64,000 nucleotides of DNA from Mycobacterium marinum. GTDB lineage: Bacteria; Actinomycetota; Actinomycetes; Mycobacteriales; Mycobacteriaceae. Each line of letters starts with the position of its first letter. Within the stretch, counting starts at the first letter, position 1. The notes under the pieces are model-generated. The model was given only the letters and a program-made list of their open reading frames with translations. It was not told where the DNA came from and did no database searches. This document shows, piece after piece, positions 35,459 to 45,325 of the stretch. A program made the position numbers and the translations under genes. The stretch covers positions 2,914,001 to 2,978,000 of the forward strand of contig NZ_CP024190.1 of the NCBI RefSeq assembly GCF_003391395.1, written 5' to 3'.

Positions 35459-36646
35459 CTAGCCGCCGCGGGTTGCCGTCGCGGCCTGGGGTGGCCAGGC
35501 GAATGCATCCACCCCGGTGTCGATCTGTTGGCGCGTGCGCTTGTCCAGATCGGTGATGACCAGCGGCTTGCCCGGTGAGCTCTCCAGGTAGGCGACCACG
35601 TCGCCGGCTCCCCACCGGGGGCCCTGGACCTCGGCTGCGACGTTGGCCGCAATCGTTTGCGGCGCGCCGCCCGAGACGTCGAGAACCTGCAGGCTTTTCG
35701 AGGATTCGCCTTCGCCGCTCCGGGTTTCGGTGAAAGCCAGCTCGCCGGAGGACAGCGCCGCGAGATCGGAGTAGTAGGAGCCGGCTCTGGCGAACACCGT
35801 CCTGGGAGCTCCAGCCGGATCGGTGCCAGTGCCGCCGGGTGCGGTGGCGGAATAGATGCCACCGTCGCGAAGCGCAAACGGGATCTCGGTGAAGTTCGGA
35901 CCGGAGGCATCCCCGTTGGTGAACAGGATCGACCGACCGTCGCTGCCGTAGGTCACCGAATACGCGTTGGTGTCCATCACGACCGGAGCCGAGGCCGCGC
36001 CGACCTCGAGGGCATTGACGTCAATAGGGGACACGTCGCTGCGCGCGTTCGCCCACGCGATGTAGTTGCCGCCCGGCGCCCACGCGTATTGATCGGCGGC
36101 GGCCGGGCGCTGCGGCGGCGAGAGCACCGAGCCGGTGTCGGCGGTCGCGACGATCAGTAGACCGCCGGCCATGGTGCCGTTGCTGTCGTTCTGCAGGAAC
36201 GCGATCTGCTTGCCGGTTGGTGACCAGCGCGGGTTGACGATCTGCCCGAGCCGATGCCCGGGGGTCGGCGGGAGGGCGGCGGGGTCCACGAGTCGGTGGG
36301 GCGCCGCCGCCGGCGCATCCTCGGTCAGATCGAGCACCCACAACTCACCGCCGTAGTCGGAGGCGCTGTTCTTGTGGACATACGCCACCCGCGTGCCGTC
36401 GGGGGACGGCGCCGGCTGCGTGTCGGCCGGTCCGTCGGTGAGCTTGCGTCCGGGGGTTCCGGCGGGGTCGCTCACATACAGCGAACCCGCCTTGGCATAG
36501 AAGAGCGCCGGCATCGAGGTTCCAGTGTTGGCGGTGGAGCGCTTGCTTGACGGCGGTGAGCCCGAATCGGCCGCTGGACTGCAGGCCGCCACCATCAGTA
36601 CCACAAGGTATGCCACTATCGGGGCGGCTGAGCGACGCCAGGCCAT
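35459..36646 (-). CDS. Lipoprotein with TolB-like beta-propeller
   Basis: 395 aa from ATG 36646 (box AAGGTGGA five bases upstream; a GTG at 36655 is less likely). Signal peptide with lipobox VAAC. Repeated WD40/TolB-type blades: SLYVSDPAGTPGRKLTDGP, QPAPSPDGTRVAYVHKN, ELWVLDL, NPRWSPTGKQIAFLQND, DGRSILFTNGD, GPRWGAGDVVAYLES and VITDLDKRTRQQIDTG. It should be anchored outside the membrane and bind a partner or ligand through the propeller. No TolB partner system is present. Confidence 0.88.
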   Translation of the reverse strand: MAWRRSAAPIVAYLVVLMVAACSPAADSGSPPSSKRSTANTGTSMPALFYAKAGSLYVSDPAGTPGRKLTDGPADTQPAPSPDGTRVAYVHKNSASDYGGELWVLDLTEDAPAAAPHRLVDPAALPPTPGHRLGQIVNPRWSPTGKQIAFLQNDSNGTMAGGLLIVATADTGSVLSPPQRPAAADQYAWAPGGNYIAWANARSDVSPIDVNALEVGAASAPVVMDTNAYSVTYGSDGRSILFTNGDASGPNFTEIPFALRDGGIYSATAPGGTGTDPAGAPRTVFARAGSYYSDLAALSSGELAFTETRSGEGESSKSLQVLDVSGGAPQTIAANVAAEVQGPRWGAGDVVAYLESSPGKPLVITDLDKRTRQQIDTGVDAFAWPPQAATATRGG

Positions 36647-36947
36647 GTATTCCACCTTATCGGTTCCCGGCGACTGCGCATGCGGCGAACAGCGGCGCGG
36701 GCGTCATCGGTGGGTGCTTCGGCCGCACCGCCGTTGCGCGCGTCGGTGTTTGGAACTAGCGTTGACAGGCGAGCCGAAATCATCTGCTGTACAACGGAGT
36801 TCTGTCGCGGGAACGGATGCCCGACGAGGCCGCGTGGCAGCGGGTTTCGGCATCGGGCGCGAAAGTTCAACGAGGACAGGGGCCTTGTCGCGGTCCGGCG
36901 ATTCGCCGGCGCGAGGTCACCTATCGACCATGCGATCCGAGCAGTCG

Positions 36948-37808
36948 CTAGAAGTCGCGCCGTATACTCATCGGCGTCACCGAGGGCAGGTCACCCGCGG
37001 AAATCACGGTCTTTGCGACCCGCGTCAATGCCTGGAACAACGCGTCCAGCTCGGCGTCGTCGAGACCGTCAAAGGCGCGCAGCGCCAGCGCATCGGTGGT
37101 GTTCTCCAGGTGCTCATGCAATTCGCGCCCGGCGGGCGCCAACGATCCTTCTTCGGTGAGCAGGCCGCGGCCGACCAGGCTGTTGACACAGGCTTGCCAC
37201 TCGGCGTCGTCATAGTGGCGGGTTAGTTTCATGTAGTCGTTGGGGACCCCGTCGGCCGCGCAGTGGAACACATTTGACTCGCGTCCGGAGACGCCGGCAG
37301 CCACCAGCACCGCTACGTGGCTGTCCCCGCGATGCTCGCGCAGCAGGGTCGTTGCGTGCCACAACGCCGCGACCGGATCCTCTGGCCACGGCAGGGCGCG
37401 ATTGGCGGCAAACAATGCGCGCCCCTCCAGCGAAGCCTGGCGGGCGGCGCTGCCGGCCAGCCGGGCAGCGCTGCGCACGTTGTCGTCGTCGGTGAGCCCG
37501 TAACGCCCTAGGGCAGCCACCGCCGAATCTTGGCGAGTCTGCAGCGCCAGCCGCGGCTCGGCGATGTCCCAGGCCGCGGGTAGGGCCTTGGCCACCCGTG
37601 TGGGTGCGAAGTTGTAGAAGGCGGCTGTCACGACCTCCGGCGCCACCTGGCCCAGCGGGGCCGATCGGGCGGCGAAATAGCCCATCCAAAATCCGCGGTA
37701 CCCAAGGTTGGCCAGGGCTGCCCGGGCCTCCGGAGCAAAATAGGTGACGGCGTGGATGGGTTCGAAGCGATCGTATAAACGCCGCGCCAACTCGGGTGTG
37801 CGTTGCAT
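36948..37808 (-). CDS. SCO6745-family protein
   Basis: 286 aa from ATG 37808. It matches the actinobacterial SCO6745 family: TPELARRLYDRFEPIHAVTYFAPEAR, GYRGFWMGYFAARSAPLGQVAPEVVTAAFYNF, LPWPEDPVAALWHATTLLREHRGDSHVAVL, LTEEGSLAPAGRELHEHLENTTDALA. The C-terminal part resembles a MarR-type winged helix. Function unknown. Frame continues upstream without a better start; no clear box precedes 37808. Divergent from the MFS transporter gene. Confidence 0.82.
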   Translation of the reverse strand: MQRTPELARRLYDRFEPIHAVTYFAPEARAALANLGYRGFWMGYFAARSAPLGQVAPEVVTAAFYNFAPTRVAKALPAAWDIAEPRLALQTRQDSAVAALGRYGLTDDDNVRSAARLAGSAARQASLEGRALFAANRALPWPEDPVAALWHATTLLREHRGDSHVAVLVAAGVSGRESNVFHCAADGVPNDYMKLTRHYDDAEWQACVNSLVGRGLLTEEGSLAPAGRELHEHLENTTDALALRAFDGLDDAELDALFQALTRVAKTVISAGDLPSVTPMSIRRDF

Positions 37809-38071
37809 TCCCGAAGCTAACCACTTGGTGGCGCCCCGCGGGAGCGCACCCGCCCCGATGGGCCCCGCGGCGGCCGCCAGCACCGTGATCGCCCGGACTC
37901 GGGTCGGAAGGTCGCCTACGAGTTTTGCCGATTGATTGGCTAATGTCGCTGGACGGCGCCTTTGGTTTCCGGTGAGCCCGCGGTATGTCCCGGCACCGAA
38001 GACGTCGCGCTCGAGGCCTGTCGATACGCGCCGGTGCGTACCCGACTGCCCACCCAGAAACGGAGTCAGCG

Positions 38072-39583
38072 ATGAGCGCACGCGCGCAAACCGGGACCAT
38101 CTCGACGCACGTACCCGCACGGCTGGACCGGTTGCCGTGGGGACGATTCCACTGGCGCGTCGTGATCGGGCTTGGCGGCGTGTGGGTCCTCGACGGGCTC
38201 GAAGTCACCATGGTCGGCAACGTTTCGGCGCGGCTGACCGAGCACGGCAGCGGCATCAACCTGACGCCCGCACAGATCGGCGTGGCGGCATCGTTCTACA
38301 TCGCCGGGGCCTGCCTGGGGGCACTGTTCTTCGGCCACCTCACCGACCGCTTCGGGCGGCGCAACCTGTTTCTGCTGACCCTCGCGGTGTACCTGACGGC
38401 CACCGTGGCCACCGCATTTGCCTTCGCACCTTGGTATTTCTTCATTGCGCGTTTCTTCACCGGCTCCGGCATCGGGGGAGAGTACGCCGCGATCAACTCG
38501 GCGATCGACGAACTGATACCCGCCCGCGTGCGCGGCCGTGTTGACCTGATCATCAACGGCACCTATTGGCTGGGTTCGGCCGCTGGAGCAGCCGGAGCGC
38601 TGGTCCTGTTGGACACCTCGAACTTCGCGCCCAACATGGGGTGGCGGCTCGCCTTCGGCTTGGGTGCCATCTTCGGCATCTTTGTGTTGCTGGTCCGGCG
38701 CAACGTCCCGGAAAGCCCACGCTGGCTGTTCATTCATGGGCGTGAGCAGGAAGCCGAGCAGATCGTTCGGGAGATCGAGGAGGAAGTAGAACGCGACACC
38801 GGCCAGCGGTTACCTGACCCGCCGGGGCGTCCGCTCAAGATACGTCAGCGTCAAAGGATTTCCTTGTGGGAGATCGCCCGGGTCGCGTTTACCCGCTATC
38901 CGCGGCGGGCCTTTCTTGGGCTGGCGCTGTTCATCGGTCAGGCGTTCCTCTACAACGGGGTCACGTTCAATCTCGGCACGTTGCTAAGTGGTTTCTACGG
39001 TGTCGAATCCGGACACGTGCCGCTGTTTTTCATCGTGTGGGCGCTGAGCAACTTTGTCGGGCCCCTGGTGCTGGGGCGACTCTTCGATACCGTCGGCCGC
39101 AAGCCCATGATCACGATGTCCTACATCGGATCCGCGGTGGTTGCCGTGGTGCTCGCGGTGATATTTGTGAACCAGACCGGCGGTGTCTGGACATTCATCA
39201 TCGTGTTGGCGGCGGCGTTCTTCCTGGCATCGGCGGGTGCGAGCGCGGCCTACCTGACGGTCAGCGAGATCTTCCCGATGGAGACCCGAGCCCTGGCGAT
39301 CGCCTTCTTCTACGCGGTGGGCACCGCGATCGGCGGTATCAGCGGTCCGCTGCTGTTCGGTCAGTTGATCGAGTCCGGGCAGCGTAGCCAGGTGTTCTGG
39401 TCGTTCATCATCGGTGCCGCGGTGATGGCCGTGGCCGGCCTGGTCGAACTCTGGCTCGGCATCGCCGCCGAACAGCGCCCGCTGGAGGAGTTGGCGCTGC
39501 CGCTGACCGTGGCCGATGCCGAGGACGACGACGAACCGGTCGATGGGGCGGGCGCGCGGGGTGCGCAGCACCCCGGGAGCTGA
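38072..39583 (+). CDS. MFS transporter
   Basis: 503 aa from ATG 38072, box GGAG. Twelve-helix major facilitator with the loop 2-3 motif GHLTDRFGRRNLFL and its repeat GRLFDTVGRKPMIT. RWLFIHGREQEAEQIV between helices 6 and 7 and PESPRWLF are typical of the metabolite:H+ symporter/sugar-porter type. GSGIGGEYAAINSAIDELIP is also typical. It probably imports a carboxylate or sugar by proton symport. The C-terminal ~40 residues are acidic and disordered. Confidence 0.93.
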   Translation: MSARAQTGTISTHVPARLDRLPWGRFHWRVVIGLGGVWVLDGLEVTMVGNVSARLTEHGSGINLTPAQIGVAASFYIAGACLGALFFGHLTDRFGRRNLFLLTLAVYLTATVATAFAFAPWYFFIARFFTGSGIGGEYAAINSAIDELIPARVRGRVDLIINGTYWLGSAAGAAGALVLLDTSNFAPNMGWRLAFGLGAIFGIFVLLVRRNVPESPRWLFIHGREQEAEQIVREIEEEVERDTGQRLPDPPGRPLKIRQRQRISLWEIARVAFTRYPRRAFLGLALFIGQAFLYNGVTFNLGTLLSGFYGVESGHVPLFFIVWALSNFVGPLVLGRLFDTVGRKPMITMSYIGSAVVAVVLAVIFVNQTGGVWTFIIVLAAAFFLASAGASAAYLTVSEIFPMETRALAIAFFYAVGTAIGGISGPLLFGQLIESGQRSQVFWSFIIGAAVMAVAGLVELWLGIAAEQRPLEELALPLTVADAEDDDEPVDGAGARGAQHPGS

Positions 39584-39713
39584 GGCGGCGCCGCCGAAAA
39601 GCCGCGGGTGGCCGGCCGGGGGACGTTACGATCGGCGTCTGATCTGCCTTCAGCATCAGGGTGCTTTCCGGGGGCGAAGCCAGGCCTTGACCGGGGCCGA
39701 CGAGAGGCGCGTG

Positions 39714-41135
39714 ATGTCGTACGTGAGCGCGGTGCCCGAGGCGGTGTCGGCTGCGGCCACCGATCTGGCCGGCATCGGTTCAACGATCGCGGCGGCCAAT
39801 GCCCTCGCCGCCGTCCCGACAACCGATCTGCTGGCCGCGGCTGCCGATGAGGTGTCGACGGCCATCGCGTCGCTGTTGGGCACGCATGCCCAGACCTATC
39901 AGACCCTCAGCGCCCAGGTGGCGGCGTTTCATCGCCAGCTGGTGGCGGGCTTGCACTCGGGCGCGGCCGCCTACACCGCCGCCGAGGCCGTCAACGCCGC
40001 GGCCGCGCAGAACCTGGATCTGGCCGTGTCGTTCAGCGGGGTGCAGCTGCTGCAGCGGGGCAGTGCCAATGCCACCACCGCGAGTTTTGGCTCGCTGGCG
40101 GTCGCCGTCGGCGAGAACAGCACCGCCCGGGTCGGCGGCGGCGTATTCAACGGTGCCTGCGCCATGGGGGCCGACAGTTTCGCGGCGGTCAACGACGTCA
40201 CTGGGGGCGCTGCCGCCTCCGGCGGCTTCAACATGGCCGGAGCCTTCGGCGCCAGTGTCGCGTCGGTGAACACCGCGGGCGCCGACAACGGGGCCACCGC
40301 GAGCGCGGACGGCAGCTTCAACAACGCCTGGGCCTTCGACGGCAGCGCCGCCGAAGTCAACACCGCCCGCGCGGACGGTATGGACGCCGTCGCGGGAGCC
40401 ACCGGCAGCTTCAACACGGTCGGAGCCTTCGGCGGCGGCGCCGCGCTGGTCAACGATGTGACCGCCCAGACGTTCACCGGCGCTGCCAACGCCGACGCCA
40501 CCGGCAGCTTCAACCGGGCCTGGGCCTTTGACCAGTACAGCGACGCCGAGGTCAACCAAGCCATCGCCAACGCCAACCTGAACGGCACCGCCACCGCCAG
40601 CATCGTGGGCGACTTCAATGTGGCCGGGGCGGTCGGCAACAGCTTGGGCACCGTCAACTTCGCCGATTCCGCCGCCACCGGCGACACCACCAGCGGCGTC
40701 GTGACCGGCAATTTCAACTCGGCCTGGGCCATCAGCGACATCCAGAACGCCGACGTGGCCACCGCCAACCCCGCGCTGGCGATGGACGGCGGCACCGCCG
40801 TCTCCCACGGCGACTTCAACGCCGTATTCGGCATCGGTGGTGGCAGCGCTATTGCCAATGGCGCCACGGCGGTAACCGCGGGCACCGCCGCCGTCAGCGG
40901 CGGCGTTTTCAACACGGCCGCGGCGATCGGCTCATCGACCTTGGCCGAAGTCAACGCCGCCAACGGCGGTGTGGCCATCGGTGCCGGAAATAATGCCTGG
41001 GCACTGGTCACCGATGCCCAGGCCAGCGCCGGTGCCGGGAACTTCAATCTCGCGCTCGCTCGCGCGTACAAGGCGGTGGCCGACGCGACCGGCGGCAACG
41101 GCATCGTCGATATCCAACCGCCGTTCTTCCGGTGA
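39714..41135 (+). CDS. PE-family protein with alternating FN/VN repeats
   Basis: 473 aa from ATG 39714 (box GAGAGG). Residues 1-~95 are a PE domain (MSYVSAVPEAVSAAATDLAG). From ~145 on are about nine imperfect units of 28-35 residues, each opening GxFNxA(G/W)AF and having a VN in the middle, e.g. GSFNNAWAFDGSAAEVNTARAD. GAF and WAF versions alternate, so the real period is ~62. This is not a PGRS or MPTR pattern; a beta-solenoid is likely. PE domains direct such proteins to ESX-5 secretion. No PPE partner is adjacent. Convergent with pknK. Confidence 0.9.
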   Translation: MSYVSAVPEAVSAAATDLAGIGSTIAAANALAAVPTTDLLAAAADEVSTAIASLLGTHAQTYQTLSAQVAAFHRQLVAGLHSGAAAYTAAEAVNAAAAQNLDLAVSFSGVQLLQRGSANATTASFGSLAVAVGENSTARVGGGVFNGACAMGADSFAAVNDVTGGAAASGGFNMAGAFGASVASVNTAGADNGATASADGSFNNAWAFDGSAAEVNTARADGMDAVAGATGSFNTVGAFGGGAALVNDVTAQTFTGAANADATGSFNRAWAFDQYSDAEVNQAIANANLNGTATASIVGDFNVAGAVGNSLGTVNFADSAATGDTTSGVVTGNFNSAWAISDIQNADVATANPALAMDGGTAVSHGDFNAVFGIGGGSAIANGATAVTAGTAAVSGGVFNTAAAIGSSTLAEVNAANGGVAIGAGNNAWALVTDAQASAGAGNFNLALARAYKAVADATGGNGIVDIQPPFFR

Positions 41136-41179
41136 GCAGCAACCTGGACGGCTTCGGTGCCCGAAACTAGGTCCCGAAA

Positions 41180-44100
41180 CTAGGTGAGGCCGGCGTCGAC
41201 AGCCAGGCGCACCAGCCCCAGCTCGTTGCAGCGTTGTGCGAGGCCGGCCGATTCCGGATCGGGCTGCAGTCCCGCCGCGCGCAGCGTTTCGGCCAGCAAT
41301 AGCTGAGCGCGCAACGCCGCCCACGGTCGTAGCGTGGCATCAATACCGGTCAACAGATCGCGAGCGCGTCGGTGGGCGTCAACGCGGTCCTGCTCCGAAC
41401 CGCTGGCCGACAGCAACCGAATGGCGGACGCTTCGTCGAGTTCGTAGGTGAGCGTGACGATTCCGTCGTCACTCGAGTTGTGGCGGGTATCGCGCAGCCG
41501 GGCAGAAACCGGCGGCGAGAGGCCGATGCCCAGCCTGACCCGCTCGTGGTTGATCGCCGCTGACAGTCGCGGTAGGTGCAGCTGGTCGGCGACCGCCATC
41601 CCAGCCTCCAGCCGCTCCGACGCTGCGGCGCAATCCCCTTGCGCCGCATTGACTCTGGCGCCGGCCACAAACCGCGCTACCAGGTAGTCCACTCCGCCGC
41701 CCTCCGGGCCCAGCCGATAGCTCTCGTCGAGTAGGAGCTTGGCTTCGGTCAATTCGCCGACATCGTGCAGCATCTCACCGAGGAAGGCGCCGGCGATCCG
41801 CGTCGCGTTGGAGTTCGTTCCGCAACTCTGCGCGATCTCCACAGCTCGCCGGAACTCGGCGACCGCGGTCGCAATATCGAGCGCAAACTTGGCGGCCAAG
41901 CCCAGATAGCACTGCGCGTACACGCTGACGAACGGGCCCATCATCTCTCGGTAGGGTGTCGCCCACGCCAAGAGGCGGCGCACTTGGTCGAACTGGAACC
42001 GGTAGAGCGCGGCGAACGCCGATACGTTTCCGGCGACCGCGGGCACCCGCGGATGAAACGTTTGCGGCCTCGAGAGTGCCTCGGCGACAAGCGTGTCCAC
42101 CCGGTCGACGCGGTCGGCGAACGTGTCCGCGACCGCCTGTAGCACATCGGCTTCCACCCGCAGGTCGGCTTGGGTGGCCGGGTCCGCGTGATCGAGCGCC
42201 TTCGTGAACAGATTGAGCGCGGCGTCGGCGGGCACCTTGCGTTGCAGCAGGATGTTCGCCCAAGCGATGGCCAGTTGCAGCCGCTCCCGGGAGACGATCA
42301 GCCGTGGCGGCAGCTTCTTGACGATCTCGAGCAAGGTCGTCATCTTGGACTGTTCGAGCAGGTTGGTTTCGTCATCCTCGACGAAGTCGACGGCAAGAGC
42401 GGGATCGCCGGCGGCCAACGCGTGCTTGACGGCATCGTGGAGCCTGTCGTGTTCTTTGAGCCACAGCGCCGCGGTGCGGTGCAGCTGCGCGACCCGCTGC
42501 GGATCGTCGCGCTCGAGCCGGCGGCGCAGAAACTCGGCGAACATCTGGTGGTAGTGAAACCAGCCCGGTTCGCCGTCGACCGGCTGCAGAAACAGGCCAC
42601 GCTGGGCGACCTGCTCCAGCAACGCTTGGCCCCGGGGCACCTGCGCCAGGGCCGAAGCCAGATCCGCGCATATTCGCTCGGGGATCGAGGTGGCCAGGAC
42701 GAAATCGACGATCTCGGGTTCCAGTGAGGCCAAGACATTCTCGGCGAGGAACTCACCGATCACCTCGCTGGTGCCGCAGAGCTTGCCGACCAGCGTCGAC
42801 GCGTCGGCGCCGCCTCGCACGGACAGCCCGGCCAGCTGCAGCCCGGCGGCCCAGCCATCGGTTGACTCGGTAAGCGCGGCCACATCGTTGCCGGTCAGCG
42901 ATAACCCACCGAGGCTGTCGAAGAATGACGTCGCCTCGCCGGAGTCGAAACGCAAAGCCGCCGAGTCGACCTCGACCAGCTCATCGGCCAGTCGCAGTCT
43001 GCTCAACGGCAGTCCCGTCCGGGACCAGCTGGTGACGATGATCTGCAGGTGATGGCACCCGTGTTCGAGCAGAAAACTCAGGGCGGCGATGGTTTGGCTG
43101 TCGGACACGCGCTGCCAATCGTCGACGATCAGGGTGGTCGGCTCGTCGGCGTCGTGCAGGGCGTCGATGATCGACGTCAGTAGGTAGCGGCTCCCGTCAT
43201 CGCCGTGCTCCTCGAGTACGTGGTCCAGTGACTCGGCTACCTTCGGATGCACCCGCCGGATCGACTCCAGCAGATGCGCCAGAAACCAGACGGGGTTGTT
43301 GTCGTCATCGTCGATCGTCAGCCACGCGACCGCGACGCCCGCGCGCACCAGTTCTTCGCGCCACTGGGCGGCCAGCGTGCTCTTGCCGTACCCCGAGGGC
43401 GCGTAGATCAGAATGAGCCGACGCCGGCCGGCCGCGCTGAGCGCGTCGGTCAACCGCCGACGGCTGACCCGCGACCGGGCGGGAACCTGGGGACGATACT
43501 TGGTCGCTGGGGTGGGCGGTGCCGGGGTGGCATGGGTGTCGTGTCCGTACGTCGACCGGGCGGTGGCCAGATCGCTGCGGGGCGCCCCCAACTCGACTGG
43601 GTGCGCCATATCGTCGACGGCGACGCCATGCTCACGCTGAACTCGGCGAAGTTGCTCACCAAACGCGGCGGCACTGTCGGGACGATCCGCGGGATCGCGC
43701 GCCATCGCCTTTTCGATCACCGAGGCCACGTCGGCCGGCAGGCCTTCCTCACGCAGATTCGGGATCGGTTGCGAGGTGATCCGCAGAAACTGGGCCACCA
43801 CCTTTTCACCGCGGCGGCGCTCGAAGGCGGCATGACCGGTGATGGCGGAAAACAGTGTCGCACCAAGTGAATACACATCCGACTGCGGCGTCGGCGGTGC
43901 ACCCTCGAGCACCTCGGGGGCGGTGAAAGCCGGGGAACCCGTGATCACCCCCGTCGAGGTCTGGAAACCTCCGGCGATCCGGGCGATGCCGAAGTCGGTG
44001 AGTTGCGGCTCGCCGTAATCGGAGATCAGGATGTTTCCCGGTTTGACGTCACGATGCAGCGTGCCTACCCGGTGCGCGGCTTCCAAGGCGCCAGCCACCT

Positions 44101-44509
44101 TGACCCCGAGCCGTACCACCTCGCCCCAGTCCAGCGGCCCGTTGCGCCGGACCAGCGCTTCCAGCGAGTCGTTCTGGTGATACGGCATTACCAGGAACGG
44201 ACGGCCGGTCGCGGTGGTACCGACTTCGAGGATGGTGACGATGTGCGGGTGCCCGGACAATCGGCCCATCGCGCGTTGTTCACGCAGGAACCGATCGAGG
44301 TTGTCCGGATCGAGGTCAGCGGTCAAGACCTTGACCGCGACGGTGCGATCCAGGGACGGCTGGGAGGCGCGATAGACGATGCCGAAGCCACCGCGTCCGA
44401 CTTCGGCGACGTTCTCGAATCCGGCATCGATGAGCTCGCCGGGGATACCCGAAATGCCACCCCGCTGGGCAGGGTGTGCCTGCGTTGTGTACGGAGCATC
44501 CTCAGCCAT
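41180..44509 (-). CDS. pknK: Serine/threonine protein kinase PknK
   Basis: 1109 aa, matching M. tuberculosis PknK (1110 aa) in length and organisation. N-terminal Hanks kinase: glycine loop VGRGGFGIVY, Lys60, HRD (152-154) in LHRDVKPGN, DFG (172-174) and the activation segment GFQTSTGVITGSPAF. Then a MalT-like regulator: Walker A PSGYGKST at 371-378, IVDDWQRVSD Walker B, and a long helical repeat region. It is soluble with no membrane helix. It phosphorylates regulators and itself in slowing growth. Flanked by a SpoIIAA-like gene on the same strand, 100 bases upstream. Confidence 0.96.
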   Translation of the reverse strand: MAEDAPYTTQAHPAQRGGISGIPGELIDAGFENVAEVGRGGFGIVYRASQPSLDRTVAVKVLTADLDPDNLDRFLREQRAMGRLSGHPHIVTILEVGTTATGRPFLVMPYHQNDSLEALVRRNGPLDWGEVVRLGVKVAGALEAAHRVGTLHRDVKPGNILISDYGEPQLTDFGIARIAGGFQTSTGVITGSPAFTAPEVLEGAPPTPQSDVYSLGATLFSAITGHAAFERRRGEKVVAQFLRITSQPIPNLREEGLPADVASVIEKAMARDPADRPDSAAAFGEQLRRVQREHGVAVDDMAHPVELGAPRSDLATARSTYGHDTHATPAPPTPATKYRPQVPARSRVSRRRLTDALSAAGRRRLILIYAPSGYGKSTLAAQWREELVRAGVAVAWLTIDDDDNNPVWFLAHLLESIRRVHPKVAESLDHVLEEHGDDGSRYLLTSIIDALHDADEPTTLIVDDWQRVSDSQTIAALSFLLEHGCHHLQIIVTSWSRTGLPLSRLRLADELVEVDSAALRFDSGEATSFFDSLGGLSLTGNDVAALTESTDGWAAGLQLAGLSVRGGADASTLVGKLCGTSEVIGEFLAENVLASLEPEIVDFVLATSIPERICADLASALAQVPRGQALLEQVAQRGLFLQPVDGEPGWFHYHQMFAEFLRRRLERDDPQRVAQLHRTAALWLKEHDRLHDAVKHALAAGDPALAVDFVEDDETNLLEQSKMTTLLEIVKKLPPRLIVSRERLQLAIAWANILLQRKVPADAALNLFTKALDHADPATQADLRVEADVLQAVADTFADRVDRVDTLVAEALSRPQTFHPRVPAVAGNVSAFAALYRFQFDQVRRLLAWATPYREMMGPFVSVYAQCYLGLAAKFALDIATAVAEFRRAVEIAQSCGTNSNATRIAGAFLGEMLHDVGELTEAKLLLDESYRLGPEGGGVDYLVARFVAGARVNAAQGDCAAASERLEAGMAVADQLHLPRLSAAINHERVRLGIGLSPPVSARLRDTRHNSSDDGIVTLTYELDEASAIRLLSASGSEQDRVDAHRRARDLLTGIDATLRPWAALRAQLLLAETLRAAGLQPDPESAGLAQRCNELGLVRLAVDAGLT

Positions 44510-44609
44510 CGATGGTCACCATCCCTCGCTGAAACACCACCGTAACGCCCAGTCGCTCGGGTGCACAGGCCCTTTGCTCCAGCGCGCCCGAACGGCGTTG
44601 AGCGTGGGT

Positions 44610-44981
44610 CTAGGCGGATTCTGCGCTGACCCAGGCGCGGGCTTCCTCGGCTTGCGTCGGCGTGAAGGTGCGCAGCTCGCCGGGCATCAGGAACCCGACG
44701 AATTTCACTGTCTGCTTGATCCATTCGATGTCGGTGACCACGGCAAACCGCTCCCAGCGGAGGAAGTGGCTGAATCCCAGCTTGGTGTCCTCCCACATGG
44801 CTCCAGGGTCAAAGCCGCCGAAATCCGAACCGATTTCGTAGTAGATGCGCACCTTGTCGTGGTTGAGTAGCCGCTTCTCGATATCGGGGATGACCACCGT
44901 CTCGTAGTCGTCCTTGGTGACATGCCCGTGACACACGAATGCCGCTACCTCGTCAGGAAAATCCGTCAATACCTCAATCAT
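44610..44981 (-). CDS. SpoIIAA-like (STAS fold) protein
   Basis: 123 aa. Pattern of the SpoIIAA-like family: VAAFVCHGHVTKDDYETVVIPDIEKRL, VRIYYEIGSDFGGFDPGAMWEDTKLGFSHFLRWERFAVVTD, WIKQTVKFVGFLMPGELRTF, WV at the end. Lipid- or partner-binding is assumed for this fold, with no fixed role. It lies upstream of pknK on the same strand and could be cotranscribed. Confidence 0.88.
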   Translation of the reverse strand: MIEVLTDFPDEVAAFVCHGHVTKDDYETVVIPDIEKRLLNHDKVRIYYEIGSDFGGFDPGAMWEDTKLGFSHFLRWERFAVVTDIEWIKQTVKFVGFLMPGELRTFTPTQAEEARAWVSAESA

Positions 44982-45325
44982 GCTGTCCTCCTCGTCGAGT
45001 GACTCGCACCCGTCCGGCCGGGCGCGCCGGTGGATGCAATGTCGACGCTATCCGGTGCGTGGTAGCCGAGTCAGGAGCAAATAGTCCCGACTTGACGAGG
45101 TCTTCTTCCTCCAGGCCGACTTCGAATCCCGCCAAACCGGCACGACGGTCGGCTGTTTGGTGTGTCGAAGCCCAGGCGGGCGCGGCTCGGCGTGACGGAT
45201 GGCCGACATCGGTGTGGAATGGAGTCATTCGGCCCTGTTGCGGCGCGCAACGGCGATGCGAGCGTGGGTTCAACAGATTGTGCGGTCGTGGGGCGGTGTG
45301 AAAACCGAGGTGGGAGGTGCGAGGG
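44982..45325. promoter_or_regulatory. Divergent intergenic region
   Basis: 344 bases between the SpoIIAA-like and ATPase genes, holding both promoters. One half of a DosR-type box (agtcccga, 45083-45090) is present but the other half is poor. No gene is supported. Confidence 0.4.

Noticed and set aside
39780..40808. 342-codon frame antisense to the PE repeat protein
   Set aside because: Shadow of a biased coding sequence with no family similarity.
45072..45091. DosR-type box before the proton ATPase
   Set aside because: Only one half (agtcccga) fits; the other half matches poorly.
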